Assembly: GCA_947175485.1 (NCBI GenBank)
Contig: CAMWMZ010000006.1
Coordinates: 1 to 45,148 of the forward strand
Reading direction: 5' to 3'
Length of the DNA: 45,148 nt
Source of the DNA: an uncultured Clostridia bacterium
Lineage (GTDB): Bacteria > Bacillota > Clostridia > Christensenellales > Borkfalkiaceae
The notes beneath the pieces are model-generated. The model had not been told where the DNA came from. It did no database searches and saw nothing but the letters and a program-made list of their open reading frames with translations. Both the position numbers and the translations under genes were made by a program. This document shows positions 32,745-41,012 of this stretch, piece by piece (position 1 is the stretch's first letter; the number at the start of each line of letters is the position of its first letter).

Positions 32745-34952
32745 ATGGGAAAGAAAAAAATTATAAGCGGCGTTCTTGCAACTTCGGTGGCGCTTGCCGC
32801 AACTTTGAGCGGATGTTCTTTGGTATCTTCGAATACCGCCGCGGATATGAATCAGGTTATCGCGGAGGTAAACGTTGCCAATGCGGCGGCGCTTGACAGC
32901 GAGCTTAAAGAATTTAAAGACGCGGTAGGCACTGCCAAGGTAATAAAAAGGGAGCTTATCGCATACTTTTTAAACGTGGGCTCTACTTACGTCAATCAGT
33001 ACGGGCAGACCTATGAACAGGTTTTCAATATGCTTGTTAACAGCCTTGTAGAAAACAGCGTTTTAACCCAGTATTCCACTTTGTATCTTTTGAACGACAA
33101 GGCGGAAAAGGAAGGCAAGACGTCGGCTCAGATTATCGCCGAATACAACGCTTTCTCTTCCCAAACGCAAAAATACGAATGGCTTTTAGGGAGCGTAAAC
33201 GTCGGTAAAGACAATGTTGAATACAGCGACGAGGTATATATTGCAAAATATTCGCTTTATTCTTCTATTAACTCTGCAATCGATTCGTATGAAAAGAGAA
33301 TAATTAAAGAAGACAGCTCTTCCGCTGGAACGGATACACGTTCTACGCCTGCAGGCGTAGATACCGAAAGGGAAGATTACTATCCCAAAACCGAGGAAGG
33401 CAAGCTTGATTATAACGTTTATACCGGTTATAAAAATTATTTGCTTGCGGACAGCGGCGTCTATCAAAAAGATCCCGTTAAAGGCACTACGCGTGTAACC
33501 AGAATAAGAGCGTATAACGATTTTATCAGTTCGCTTGCATCTTCCGGATTTACGCTTGTAAACAATAACGAAAATCTCAGGGACATTCTTTCTTTGCAGT
33601 ATATAGAGGACGAATACGCAACCCAGCTCGAGCAACAGATTATAAATAAATATTACGACATTTACGAAGAAGACCAGGAAGAGCTTTTGACAAACGGCGA
33701 AGGCGACGAAGCTTATGCTTATGTTCAGGCTATTTATGAAGATAAGCTCGGGCTTCAAACAAGAACGTACGGCAAAGACGAAAGCGCGTTTTCTTCCGCT
33801 CTCGGCAATATGAACGACAGCAGCTTCGTGCTTTACGCTCCCGATACTCAGGATACGGGAAAATACGGATTTGTATACAATATTCTGCTTCCGTTCAGCG
33901 CAACCCAAAGCGCGCAGCTTAAAGCGTTGCAATCGCAGTATGCAGACAGTGAGCTCGACGGCGGATACAAACCCGAATATTATATTGCAAGAAACGAAAT
34001 TTTAAACCAGATTACAACTACCGACCAGCGTTCGGCTTGGTTCAACGGAGAAAAGGAATACGCGTTCAAGGCTGACGCCTCCGCTGAATTTTACGGTAAA
34101 AATAACGGTAGAGAATATCTTTTCTTTGAAAACAACCTCACCAATACCAAAAGATACGAAGAGTTGGATAAATATTACGGTAAATACGCTTATAACGGAA
34201 AAGTCGTAAAAAGCAAAGACGATTACATTCTTGCGCCCGAAACGCTTGATATGAACGCAATGCTTGACGAATTCAAAGCCTACGTAGAATATGCAAGCGG
34301 CGCAACGGTAACGGTCAATCTCACTCAAAATTACGGCGACGCAATCAAGAACGATAAAACGGCTCTTTATAAAAAGGTAAGCGGCAAGGATAAAATTGAT
34401 TACTCCAACTTCATTTATGCAACGGGCAGCGTAGGATTTACTAATAACAGCGAAGCCTATAACAGAGAAAACCTCTTCAAAAAGGACGGAGAAAACTCTC
34501 AGGCGAGCGAGCAATACAAAGCGCTTGCCGCAGTTAACGAGCTGCAGTACGCTTATACAACCGATACGGGTGTTCTTTCGCAATACGTCGGTTATTCGGT
34601 TGACGCGGGCGATACAAGCTATATTAAAGAGTTTGAGTACGCCGCTCACGAGGCGATAAACAAGGGCGCGGGCAATTTTGCGGTTTGTGCCGGAGATTAC
34701 GGCTGGCATCTTATTTACGTAACATACACGTTTGACAACACGGGCGTTGCGCAATATACCCCCGATTGGAAAAACAATGTAAAGGTTAAGGGCACGTTTG
34801 AAAATATTTTCTACGAATGGATAAAAAATAACGACCTTAAAGATATTTCTTCAACAAGAAGAACGCAGATTATAACGGCGCTTAATCTTGAAGGAAACAC
34901 TGTTACAAAATACGAAAACACCTATAAAGATTTGCTTGAATTAGATAAGTAA
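32745..34952 (+). CDS. Large lipoprotein, probable PrsA/SurA-like foldase
   Basis: The 735-residue protein has a lipoprotein signal (hydrophobic stretch, lipobox LSGC with Cys24), so it is anchored outside the membrane. The part after it (VIKRELIAYFLNVGSTYVNQYGQTYEQVFNML...) resembles the SurA/PrsA N-terminal chaperone helices, and near the end SYIKEFEYAAHEAINKGAGNFAV then YGWHLIYV resembles the last strands of a parvulin domain. It is over twice the length of PrsA, and the middle is Tyr/Asn/Asp-rich without a recognised domain. Position after mfd is where many Clostridia place a PrsA-type isomerase. The function (secreted-protein folding) is inferred. GGAGA precedes ATG 32745. Confidence 0.65.
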   Translation: MGKKKIISGVLATSVALAATLSGCSLVSSNTAADMNQVIAEVNVANAAALDSELKEFKDAVGTAKVIKRELIAYFLNVGSTYVNQYGQTYEQVFNMLVNSLVENSVLTQYSTLYLLNDKAEKEGKTSAQIIAEYNAFSSQTQKYEWLLGSVNVGKDNVEYSDEVYIAKYSLYSSINSAIDSYEKRIIKEDSSSAGTDTRSTPAGVDTEREDYYPKTEEGKLDYNVYTGYKNYLLADSGVYQKDPVKGTTRVTRIRAYNDFISSLASSGFTLVNNNENLRDILSLQYIEDEYATQLEQQIINKYYDIYEEDQEELLTNGEGDEAYAYVQAIYEDKLGLQTRTYGKDESAFSSALGNMNDSSFVLYAPDTQDTGKYGFVYNILLPFSATQSAQLKALQSQYADSELDGGYKPEYYIARNEILNQITTTDQRSAWFNGEKEYAFKADASAEFYGKNNGREYLFFENNLTNTKRYEELDKYYGKYAYNGKVVKSKDDYILAPETLDMNAMLDEFKAYVEYASGATVTVNLTQNYGDAIKNDKTALYKKVSGKDKIDYSNFIYATGSVGFTNNSEAYNRENLFKKDGENSQASEQYKALAAVNELQYAYTTDTGVLSQYVGYSVDAGDTSYIKEFEYAAHEAINKGAGNFAVCAGDYGWHLIYVTYTFDNTGVAQYTPDWKNNVKVKGTFENIFYEWIKNNDLKDISSTRRTQIITALNLEGNTVTKYENTYKDLLELDK

Positions 34953-34960
34953 GGTTTAAT

Positions 34961-35785
34961 ATGGAAATTTGGCAGGCTGTAATTCTCGGCTTGGTGCAGG
35001 GCTTAACTGAATTTTTACCGGTATCTTCGTCGGGGCACGTCGCCTTTTTTCAGGGCGTTTTCGGGATTAGCGAAAACGATATAGCGCTGTTTTTTACGAT
35101 TATACTTCACCTCGGCACTTTAGTTGCCGTGTGCGTGGTATTTTGGCGCGATATTCTCGAATTGTTTAAAAAACCGTTCAAAACTTTGGGGTTTCTTGTG
35201 CTTGCCTCGGTCCCCGCGGCGGTTGCAGGTATAGTATTCAAAGTTCTGGATTTGGACGAAATACTTTTGAACCCGCAGTACATGGGGATAATACTTTGCG
35301 TATTTTTCCTTGTAACGGCAACACTGCTTTTCGTAACGGAAACGGTGGTAAAGCGCAGACAAAACCAATTGCCGTTATGCTTTAAAACCGTAATCCCTAT
35401 GGGGGTTGCCCAGGCTTTTGCGGTTCTCCCCGGTATTTCAAGAAGCGGTTCGACTATTTGCGCAGGAACGCTTGCAGGCTGTAAAAGTGAAGACGTTGCC
35501 AAATTCTCGTTTATAATGAGTATTCCCGTAATACTCGGCAGCTTCGTAATAGAGCTGTTTATGGGGCTTCGCAGCGGAGAAATACAGGAAAGCTTTGTAA
35601 GCGGAGGAGCTACACTCGGTTGGAGCGTTGCGTTGGGATTTATCATTTCCGCCATCGCAGGGCTGTTTGCCATAAAGGTGATGCTTAAAATAATCAAAAA
35701 AGCAAATTATAAGTGGTTCAGCTTATATCTCGTGCTTATGGCAATAACTTGTCTGGTTCTTCATTTTACATTTTTTAATCCTTAA
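34961..35785 (+). CDS. uppP: Undecaprenyl-diphosphatase
   Basis: UppP (BacA) dephosphorylates undecaprenyl pyrophosphate so the carrier lipid can be reused for wall synthesis; high dosage gives bacitracin resistance. The 274-residue membrane protein has both signature regions: GLVQGLTEFLPVSSSGHVAF near the N-terminus (catalytic Glu and the SSSGH turn) and VLPGISRSGSTICAGTLAG in the second half. Eight helices are expected. It lies 8 bp after the lipoprotein gene and ends in a terminator. Confidence 0.96.
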   Translation: MEIWQAVILGLVQGLTEFLPVSSSGHVAFFQGVFGISENDIALFFTIILHLGTLVAVCVVFWRDILELFKKPFKTLGFLVLASVPAAVAGIVFKVLDLDEILLNPQYMGIILCVFFLVTATLLFVTETVVKRRQNQLPLCFKTVIPMGVAQAFAVLPGISRSGSTICAGTLAGCKSEDVAKFSFIMSIPVILGSFVIELFMGLRSGEIQESFVSGGATLGWSVALGFIISAIAGLFAIKVMLKIIKKANYKWFSLYLVLMAITCLVLHFTFFNP

Positions 35786-35790
35786 ATAAA

Positions 35791-35826
35791 AAGAGTTCGG
35801 GAAATTATTCCCGAACTCTTTATAAT
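35791..35826. terminator. Terminator between uppP and the XRE gene
   Basis: AAGAGTTCGGGAA (35791-35803) pairs with TTCCCGAACTCTT (35808-35820), loop ATTA, with A/T-rich flanks on both sides; it serves converging genes. Confidence 0.88.
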
Positions 35827-35828
35827 TT

Positions 35829-36035
35829 TCAGTAATCTGACTTGCCCAAAAGGAAATCCGTGCTTGTTCCGAATAATTCGGCTATGCTGATCAGCGTGTC
35901 GAAACTGCACTCTCTTTGTCCGTTTTCCCAATACGCGATAAGCCTTGCGGAAACATTTAGGTTTTTTGCAAGCTGCGCGCGCGAATAGCAATTATCCGTG
36001 CGCAATTCCCTTAATCTTTCTCCGAATTTGTTCAT
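35829..36035 (-). CDS. XRE-family repressor of the ABC exporter
   Basis: The 68-residue protein is a single helix-turn-helix domain (FGERLRELRTDNCYSRAQLAKNLNVSARLIAYWENGQRECSFDTLISIAELF split across five helices) ending in LLGKSDY. It has no effector domain. It is divergent from the ABC exporter operon. Two 13-bp palindromes in the shared intergenic region, one inside the exporter promoter spacer, are its likely operators. Its own -10 box TAATAT (36042-36047) ends 6 nt before the ATG, so its mRNA is probably leaderless, as for some phage repressors. The signal it senses is unknown. Confidence 0.85.
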   Translation of the reverse strand: MNKFGERLRELRTDNCYSRAQLAKNLNVSARLIAYWENGQRECSFDTLISIAELFGTSTDFLLGKSDY

Positions 36036-36041
36036 ATCGCC

Positions 36042-36098
36042 ATATTAGAACAAAATGTTCCGATTTTGTTTGACTTTGAACGAAATGTTCAATATAAT
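36042..36098. promoter_or_regulatory. Divergent promoter with two palindromic operators (GAACnAAATGTTC)
   Basis: Operator 1 is GAACAAAATGTTC (36048-36060) and operator 2 is GAACGAAATGTTC (36078-36090); their centres are 30 bp apart. The exporter promoter is TTGACT (36070-36075), 17 bp, TATAAT (36093-36098), with operator 2 filling the spacer. The repressor gene's -10 (36042-36047, minus) abuts operator 1. Repression of both directions is expected. Confidence 0.8.
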
Positions 36099-36121
36099 AT
36101 ATATTAATTTTAGGTAACAAT

Positions 36122-36898
36122 ATGACGGAAATATTAAAAGTAGAAAATTTGAAAAAAAGTTTTAATCTTTCAAGAAAACAACAAAAACTCGAAAAAACGT
36201 ACCAAAAAGTAAAGGTAGCGGTTAATGATTTGACCTTTTCGGCATACAAAGGTGAAATTTTCGGGCTGTTAGGTCCAAACGGCGCAGGCAAAACCACAAC
36301 ATTGAGAATGCTTGCCACCCTGATAAAACCCGACGGCGGCAATGCTTTTATCGACGGCAAAAGCATTATAAACGAAGAAAACGAAGTGCGCCGGAAAATA
36401 GGCTTTCTTACAAGCGAGCTTAAGCTTGAAGATTTTTTTACCCCGAATTATCTTTTCGGCTTTTTCAGCGAACTTTACGGAGTTGATAAAACTACGGCAG
36501 CGCAAAGAAGGCAAGTGTTATTTTCAAAATTCGGTATAGATAAATTTGCCGAAGTTAAGTTCGGCAACCTTTCCACCGGTATGAAGCAAAAGGTTTCGCT
36601 TGTAATTTCTATTGTTCACGACCCCGAACTGATTATTTTCGACGAGCCGACAAACGGACTTGACGTTTTAACGGCAAAGGTTGTAACCGATTTTCTGGAA
36701 GAGCTGCGCGCGGAGGGAAAAACAATTATACTTTCAACCCACATTTTCAGCCTTGTAGAAAAGCTTTGCGACAGAGTCGGAATTATAATAAACGGACAGC
36801 TTATTGCTTTGGATACGCTTGAAAACCTGACTAAAGAAAAAAATCTTGAAGATACGTTTTTTGAGCTTTATGAAAAAACCACGGGGGACAGGATATGA
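36122..36898 (+). CDS. ABC transporter ATP-binding protein (NatA-like)
   Basis: The 258-residue ATPase has Walker A GPNGAGKTTT (residues 51-60), the signature NLSTGMKQKVSL, Walker B LIIFDEPTNGLD and the switch STHIF. Closest in style to NatA of the sodium/antibiotic-type exporters: short helical C-terminus ending in TFFELYEKTTGD. It overlaps the permease gene by 4 bp. The pair is under the small XRE repressor encoded divergently. The substrate (Na+, peptide or lipid) cannot be read from the sequence. Confidence 0.9.
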   Translation: MTEILKVENLKKSFNLSRKQQKLEKTYQKVKVAVNDLTFSAYKGEIFGLLGPNGAGKTTTLRMLATLIKPDGGNAFIDGKSIINEENEVRRKIGFLTSELKLEDFFTPNYLFGFFSELYGVDKTTAAQRRQVLFSKFGIDKFAEVKFGNLSTGMKQKVSLVISIVHDPELIIFDEPTNGLDVLTAKVVTDFLEELRAEGKTIILSTHIFSLVEKLCDRVGIIINGQLIALDTLENLTKEKNLEDTFFELYEKTTGDRI

Positions 36899-38034
36899 AA
36901 AATATATTTACAATAATAAAGAAAGAATTCTCCCGTTTTTTCAAGGATAAAAGAATGGTTATAACCGTGCTTTTGCCGGGATTGCTCATTTTTGCGGTAT
37001 ACTCGCTTATGGGCACGGTGTTTTCTGGTATGGAAAGCGTGGACGAAAATTATAAGCCCAAGGCTTATATAGTTGCCGCACCGCAAAATTTAGAGGAAAC
37101 GTTTTCGTCAATACTCGAAATAACCGAAAAACCGTCGCTTGAAGAAGCGAAAAAGGCTGTTACGGAAGGCGAGCTGGATATAGTAGTGGTATTTCCCTCG
37201 GATTTTTCTCAAACAATTGGGACTGCAACTCCGCCCGACGTCAAAATATTTTACAATTCAGCCGAGCGCAACTCGGTATACGGTTATACTTTTGTAACTG
37301 CTGTGCTCGGGCAGATTAACACGTCGGCGTTTACTGTGAACGCGGCTTCGGATAAATTCGATTTGGCTACGGGGCGCGATATTACAGGTAATTTAATGTC
37401 AACAATTATGCCTATGCTCATGTTCGCTTTGCTTGCTTCGGGGTGTATAGCGGTTGCGCCCGAATCCATAGCGGGTGAAAAGGAAAGAGGAACTATGGCA
37501 ACCATGCTTATTACTCCGATTAGGAGGGTAGAGCTTGCTCTCGGCAAAATTATAAGTTTGACGTGTTTCGCGCTGTTGAGCGGAATTTCAAGCTTTCTCG
37601 GAGTAATTTTGTCTTTGCCAAAACTAATGGGGGGAATGGTTGGCGCTGAAGCGGCGGCATTCTATTCCGTAGGCGATTACTTTATGGTGCTTGCAATAAT
37701 AATTTCTGTTGTGCTTGTAATAATTTCAGCTTTTTCGGTAGTTTCCGCGTACGCTAAAAGCGTTAAAGAGGCGGGCTCGCTTATCAGTCCTTTGATGATT
37801 TTGGTAATAGTACTCGGAATGGCTACTATGTTTTTTGCCGGTAACGTGCCGCACGTCGCCATATACATTGTGCCGTTGCTCGGCAGCGGTCTTGCCATGT
37901 CTTCGATAATGTCGTTTTCCGTCAATCCGCTTGGTTTTGCGCTTTCGATTATTTCAAACTTGGTTATAACCGCAGCATTTGTCGTTCTGCTTGCGTTTAT
38001 GTTTAAAAGCGAAAAGATAATGTTTAAAAAATAA
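36895..38034 (+). CDS. ABC-2 type permease (NatB-like)
   Basis: The 379-residue permease has an N-terminal helix after KKEFSRFFKDKRMVIT, a large extracytoplasmic loop (about residues 45-170, with PKAYIVAAPQ and IFYNSAERNS), then five further helices including the conserved GEKERGTMATMLITPIRR coupling region. This layout is that of ABC-2 family NatB/YhfP-like exporters. It pairs with the preceding ATPase by a 4-bp overlap. It is followed by the terminator at 38053. Confidence 0.88.
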   Translation: MKNIFTIIKKEFSRFFKDKRMVITVLLPGLLIFAVYSLMGTVFSGMESVDENYKPKAYIVAAPQNLEETFSSILEITEKPSLEEAKKAVTEGELDIVVVFPSDFSQTIGTATPPDVKIFYNSAERNSVYGYTFVTAVLGQINTSAFTVNAASDKFDLATGRDITGNLMSTIMPMLMFALLASGCIAVAPESIAGEKERGTMATMLITPIRRVELALGKIISLTCFALLSGISSFLGVILSLPKLMGGMVGAEAAAFYSVGDYFMVLAIIISVVLVIISAFSVVSAYAKSVKEAGSLISPLMILVIVLGMATMFFAGNVPHVAIYIVPLLGSGLAMSSIMSFSVNPLGFALSIISNLVITAAFVVLLAFMFKSEKIMFKK

Positions 38035-38052
38035 TATTTACCATAAAATTCA

Positions 38053-38087
38053 AACCGCCCGCGATTAAATCGCGGGCGGTTGTTTTT
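38053..38087. terminator. Bidirectional terminator (ABC exporter / SRP RNA)
   Basis: AACCGCCCGCGATT (38053-38066) pairs with AATCGCGGGCGGTT (38068-38081), followed by TGTTTTT on the plus strand; on the minus strand it lies just beyond the SRP RNA 3' end. Confidence 0.85.
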
Positions 38088-38091
38088 AAAG

Positions 38092-38361
38092 AATACTGTG
38101 CAGTCTTTTTTGCCGAAACAAGCCGAAGCGTAAACCTTACAGGTAGCTCCTTCAAAGCAACCTTATGGCACACCGTCAGGTCTGTTTAGTGCTGCTACAT
38201 CCCTGTCCTGACACGGTTCGCAGTTGACGGTTGCATAAGACCTTGATATCAACGCTCCTTATAAGGCGCAGCCTTCCACTTGCTTCGTCGGGAAAGACGT
38301 TCGGTCCTGCTATTGCGGATTGCAGGTTCAGGGCACCGCAAACTCCCCACTTAGCACAGCT
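38092..38361 (-). ncRNA. ffs: Large bacterial SRP RNA (4.5S/scRNA)
   Basis: On the minus strand the RNA reads GTGCTAAGTGGGGAG near its 5' end, then GCGGTGCCCTGAACCTGCAA (Alu-domain part), and the Ffh-binding helix 8 GTCAGGACAGGGATGTAGCA with a GGGA tetraloop, then a 3' strand GCCATAAGGTTGCTTT like that of B. subtilis scRNA. CTGTGC at the 5' end pairs with GCACAG near 38096-38101, giving a length of about 270 nt, the size of Bacillus SRP RNA. It guides membrane and secreted proteins with Ffh. Confidence 0.93.
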
Positions 38362-38366
38362 CATTA

Positions 38367-38395
38367 AGTATAAGTGATTTATAAGTTTTTTGCAA
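38367..38395 (-). promoter_or_regulatory. Promoter of the SRP RNA gene
   Basis: Minus strand TTGCAA (38390-38395), 17-bp spacer, TATACT (38367-38372); predicted start near 38360, matching the RNA 5' end. Confidence 0.75.
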
Positions 38396-38409
38396 GCTTT
38401 TTTAATAGC

Positions 38410-38438
38410 TTGACAATTTTTTGCCTATAACTTAAAAT
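38410..38438 (+). promoter_or_regulatory. Sigma-A promoter of the Mrp-type gene
   Basis: TTGACA (38410-38415), 17-bp spacer, TAAAAT (38433-38438). Confidence 0.75.
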
Positions 38439-38464
38439 ATATAAAAATTATACAGGCGGATTTT

Positions 38465-39298
38465 ATGGCAGATTGTAATCACGATTGTTCTTCTTGCGGT
38501 GAAAGCTGTTCCTCGCGTGATAAAAAAAGTCTTTTGAAAAAACCTCATGAAATGAGCGATATTAAAAAGGTAATTGCCGTGGTCAGCGGTAAGGGCGGCG
38601 TAGGTAAGTCTATGACTTGTGCCCTGCTTGCGTCCGCGGCGCAGAACAGCGGAAAAGTAACGGCGGTTATGGACGCCGACATCACTGGCCCTTCAATTCC
38701 CAGAATGTTCGGAGTAACAGAAAGGGCTATGGGCTCTGATAACGGCATTTTACCCGTTGTTACCGAAGGCGGGGTGCAGGTTATGTCGATGAACGTGCTT
38801 CTTGAAAACGAAGCAGAACCGGTTGTATGGCGCGGCTCTTTGATTTCCGGCACCGTTCTTCAATTTTGGACGGATGTTATCTGGACGGGCGTTGACATAA
38901 TGTTTATTGATATGCCTCCCGGTACGGGCGACGTGCCTTTGACCGTTTTCCAAAGTATTCCCATAGACGGTATAGTGGTGGTGACTACCCCGCAGGATTT
39001 GGTGGGAATGATTGTGCAAAAAGCAGTAAATATGGCGCAGATGATGAATATTCCCATTTTGGGCATTGTCGAAAATATGAGTTATATAGAGTGCCCTGAT
39101 TGCGGAAGAAAAATTTCAATATTCGGGGAAAGTAACGTTGACGCGATTGCCATGGAATACGGTATACCGAACGTTGCAAAGTTGCCGATTGACCGTAATT
39201 TGACCCAAGCTGCCGATAACGGAAAAATAGAGCAGCTGGAAAACAACTATCTCACAGAATTTTTTAATAAAATAATGAAAAAGATAAATAAGAAGTAA
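38465..39298 (+). CDS. Mrp/NBP35-type Fe-S cluster carrier ATPase
   Basis: The 277-residue P-loop ATPase has an N-terminal cysteine cluster (CNHDCSSCGESC), the deviant Walker A SGKGGVGKS (41-49), the switch MDADITGPSIPRMFG, the MPPGTGDVPLT motif and, near the end, a CPDCGRKISIFG motif with the CxxC that binds a bridging [4Fe-4S] cluster between subunits. The family loads iron-sulfur clusters onto apoproteins. GCGGA lies before the start. It has its own promoter and terminator. Confidence 0.93.
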   Translation: MADCNHDCSSCGESCSSRDKKSLLKKPHEMSDIKKVIAVVSGKGGVGKSMTCALLASAAQNSGKVTAVMDADITGPSIPRMFGVTERAMGSDNGILPVVTEGGVQVMSMNVLLENEAEPVVWRGSLISGTVLQFWTDVIWTGVDIMFIDMPPGTGDVPLTVFQSIPIDGIVVVTTPQDLVGMIVQKAVNMAQMMNIPILGIVENMSYIECPDCGRKISIFGESNVDAIAMEYGIPNVAKLPIDRNLTQAADNGKIEQLENNYLTEFFNKIMKKINKK

Positions 39299-39304
39299 AA
39301 AAAC

Positions 39305-39340
39305 CGCCCCGCACGTATTAGACGTGCGGGGCGTATTTTA
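39305..39340 (+). terminator. Terminator after the Mrp-type gene
   Basis: GCCCCGCACGT (39306-39316) pairs with ACGTGCGGGGC (39322-39332); T-rich tail. Confidence 0.85.
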
Positions 39341-39355
39341 TCGGTTATTTCAATT

Positions 39356-39856
39356 TCACTCGTTTTTTTCGTCTATTCTAAACATTTTTCTCAAAATTAA
39401 GCCTACAAGAGGAAGTCCGAACGATAAAGCAAGAGTTGTGCCTACAATCGGCAGAGCGTATGTGATAAGTATTTCGGTAAGCAAATTAAAACCGCTCATA
39501 TTGTCGCATGCTACCATTGTTATAATCCAGATTATACCTGCAAAGAGTACAAGAGGCATAAGAGTAAGAATAGTCCGTCTGACAAAAGTTACTATATTAT
39601 ATAAAAATTCCGCAAAGCGAAAAATAATATTGCCGGTATAAGGTTTTAATCTGCAAAAAACCATGGACGTTGTAAACCTTTCTGTAACCGTACTGTGTGA
39701 TCCGTACGAATCGTAGGTAGTGTTCACGTCATAGCCGTCGTGACAGGTTTCGGTTCCTTCATACGTCCAGCCGAAATTTTTTTTGCCGAAATAGGTCAAC
39801 CACTTATCGCCTTTGATTACTGAAAATCTTTTCTCTTGCCATTTTTTCTGTTGCAT
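39356..39856 (-). CDS. Unknown two-helix membrane protein, partner of an XRE repressor
   Basis: The 166-residue protein has a basic, aromatic-rich soluble N-terminal part (about 1-90, with WTYEGTETCHDGYDV and TTSMVFCRLKPY), then two membrane helices (TLMPLVLFAGIIWIITMVAC and ILITYALPIVGTTLALSFGL) and a charged tail. I do not recognise a family. GGGG before the ATG serves as ribosome-binding site. It is transcribed away from a small XRE gene with two palindromic operators in between, the same design as the ABC exporter module at 36 kb. A role in envelope stress or immunity is only a guess. Confidence 0.7.
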   Translation of the reverse strand: MQQKKWQEKRFSVIKGDKWLTYFGKKNFGWTYEGTETCHDGYDVNTTYDSYGSHSTVTERFTTSMVFCRLKPYTGNIIFRFAEFLYNIVTFVRRTILTLMPLVLFAGIIWIITMVACDNMSGFNLLTEILITYALPIVGTTLALSFGLPLVGLILRKMFRIDEKNE

Positions 39857-39885
39857 AACTTGCCCCTCTTTTGTACATGCTTAAA

Positions 39886-39941
39886 GTACAAGTTTCTTGA
39901 ACTTCTGTTTTTATTATACAAATATCTTGTACTTTTGTAAA
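39886..39941. promoter_or_regulatory. Promoter with two 17-bp operators between membrane protein and XRE gene
   Basis: Operator 1 GTACAAGTTTCTTGAAC (39886-39902) and operator 2 ATACAAATATCTTGTAC (39916-39932) fit GTACAAG-N3-CTTGTAC; their centres are 30 bp apart. The minus-strand promoter TTTACA (39936-39941), 17 bp, TATAAT (39913-39918) encloses operator 2 in its spacer. Repression of the membrane-protein gene is expected. Confidence 0.75.
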
Positions 39942-39945
39942 GTAA

Positions 39946-40152
39946 ATGAAAGTAAAAATTGCAGAAAATATTAAATTTTACAGAAAACAATTTAAAATGA
40001 CGCAAGAGGAGTTGGCTGAAAAATTAAACGGAAAAAAGAGCCTTGTATCTAACTACGAAACAGGTTATAGCACTCCTGATATTTACACGCTTTGTAAGCT
40101 TGCCGATATATTTGACGTAACTTTGGACGAACTTGTGGAATGGGAAAAGTAA
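39946..40152 (+). CDS. XRE-family repressor of the membrane protein module
   Basis: The 68-residue protein is a bare helix-turn-helix domain: IAENIKFYRKQFKMTQEELAEKL, then KSLVSNYETGYSTPDIYTLCKLA and DVTLDELVEWEK. It has the same length and plan as the repressor at 35829-36035 but a different recognition helix, consistent with the different operator sequence beside it. It lies divergent from the membrane-protein gene. The start at 39946 has no ribosome-binding site, and a terminator follows directly. Confidence 0.85.
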   Translation: MKVKIAENIKFYRKQFKMTQEELAEKLNGKKSLVSNYETGYSTPDIYTLCKLADIFDVTLDELVEWEK

Positions 40153-40184
40153 AAAGCTCTTGCCTTTTTGGTAAGAGCTTTTTT
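40149..40184 (+). terminator. Terminator after the second XRE gene
   Basis: AAAAAGCTCTTGCC pairs with GGTAAGAGCTTTTTT (one G-T pair) around a TTTTT loop. Confidence 0.85.
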
Positions 40185-40195
40185 AAATTTCCGTT

Positions 40196-40930
40196 TTATT
40201 CAAAATCGTTTTTTTCGGGCAGATGCTTCCAATATCTCACGGGCATACTGCGCTTCATTTGCCGTTCGTGGGGGCGTTCTTTTACATTCACCGCTTTATA
40301 ATACTTTTTCCAAAGCGTTTCAAACGCGCGCTCATATTCGGATAAATAAATCTCCGCTTCGCCGGCGTAACCCATAATCCATTCGTGTCCGTTATACATT
40401 CCCGCTTTTTTGCGCTTCAAATCGTGTATAACAAACTTTTCCGCCTTAAATCTTTCCGCAAAGTGCGGCATAAGCAACTCCGTTATGTCGTTGTCGGGCG
40501 AATAAGGGGCGTAAAACGCACCGTTTGCGCTTTCCATAAACCTTAATAAGCCCTTTAACCGATGCGTTTCACCCGTAATTTTATATATAATCTCGTTGAA
40601 ATCGATTACTTCGGGCAAATTATATGCTTTTTTAACGGGGGATTTAAACTGCAAAAGCCTGCGTATATATTCCAAAGCCGTTTGCTCGCGCAGCGGGTCG
40701 CAGCTTCGCAAGGCAAGCATAATATCGTTAACGGCTTCGTTGTCGTATCGTAAAATCCCTTGTTTTACGCGTTCGCTTTTTTCGGTATCGTTTTCAATGC
40801 GTATAACCTCGCTGTCAAGAGAAAGCTGTACCTCGCTGTTGGAAGTGATTACGCAATCCTTTTCTTTAAACGCATAAAATACGGCGGTAAAAAAGCAATC
40901 GGGCGTTCCGTCGCAAATAAAAATTTTCAT
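40196..40930 (-). CDS. TIGR03915-type putative DNA metabolism protein (DUF4130)
   Basis: The 244-residue protein begins FICDGTPDCFFTAVFYAF, the hallmark of TIGR03915, and contains RLKGLLRFMESANGAFYAPYSPDNDITELLMPHFAERF and FVIHDLKRKKAGMYNG typical of the DUF4130 domain that in other genomes is fused to uracil-DNA glycosylase-like proteins. It is encoded directly after the TIGR03916 radical SAM gene, its constant partner. The pair is believed to act in DNA repair or modification, but no biochemical role is established. A short intercistronic hairpin (40942-40963) precedes it. Confidence 0.88.
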   Translation of the reverse strand: MKIFICDGTPDCFFTAVFYAFKEKDCVITSNSEVQLSLDSEVIRIENDTEKSERVKQGILRYDNEAVNDIMLALRSCDPLREQTALEYIRRLLQFKSPVKKAYNLPEVIDFNEIIYKITGETHRLKGLLRFMESANGAFYAPYSPDNDITELLMPHFAERFKAEKFVIHDLKRKKAGMYNGHEWIMGYAGEAEIYLSEYERAFETLWKKYYKAVNVKERPHERQMKRSMPVRYWKHLPEKNDFE

Positions 40931-41012
40931 AATATGTACGCCGGCTTAATTTCTGTTAAGCCGAAAAAATATAAAAACAGCGGATTATTTCGGCAAGCTC
41001 AATGCAATAAAT

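Noticed and set aside
33186..34754. Two long minus-strand ORFs opposite the lipoprotein gene
   Set aside because: Their hydrophobic, Val/Arg/Phe-rich composition is what the complement of the sense codons yields; no starts or homologues are recognised.
40942..40963. CGGCTTAA/TTAAGCCG hairpin as a terminator of the radical SAM gene
   Set aside because: On the minus strand the T run comes before the hairpin, not after it, so it is an intercistronic hairpin only.
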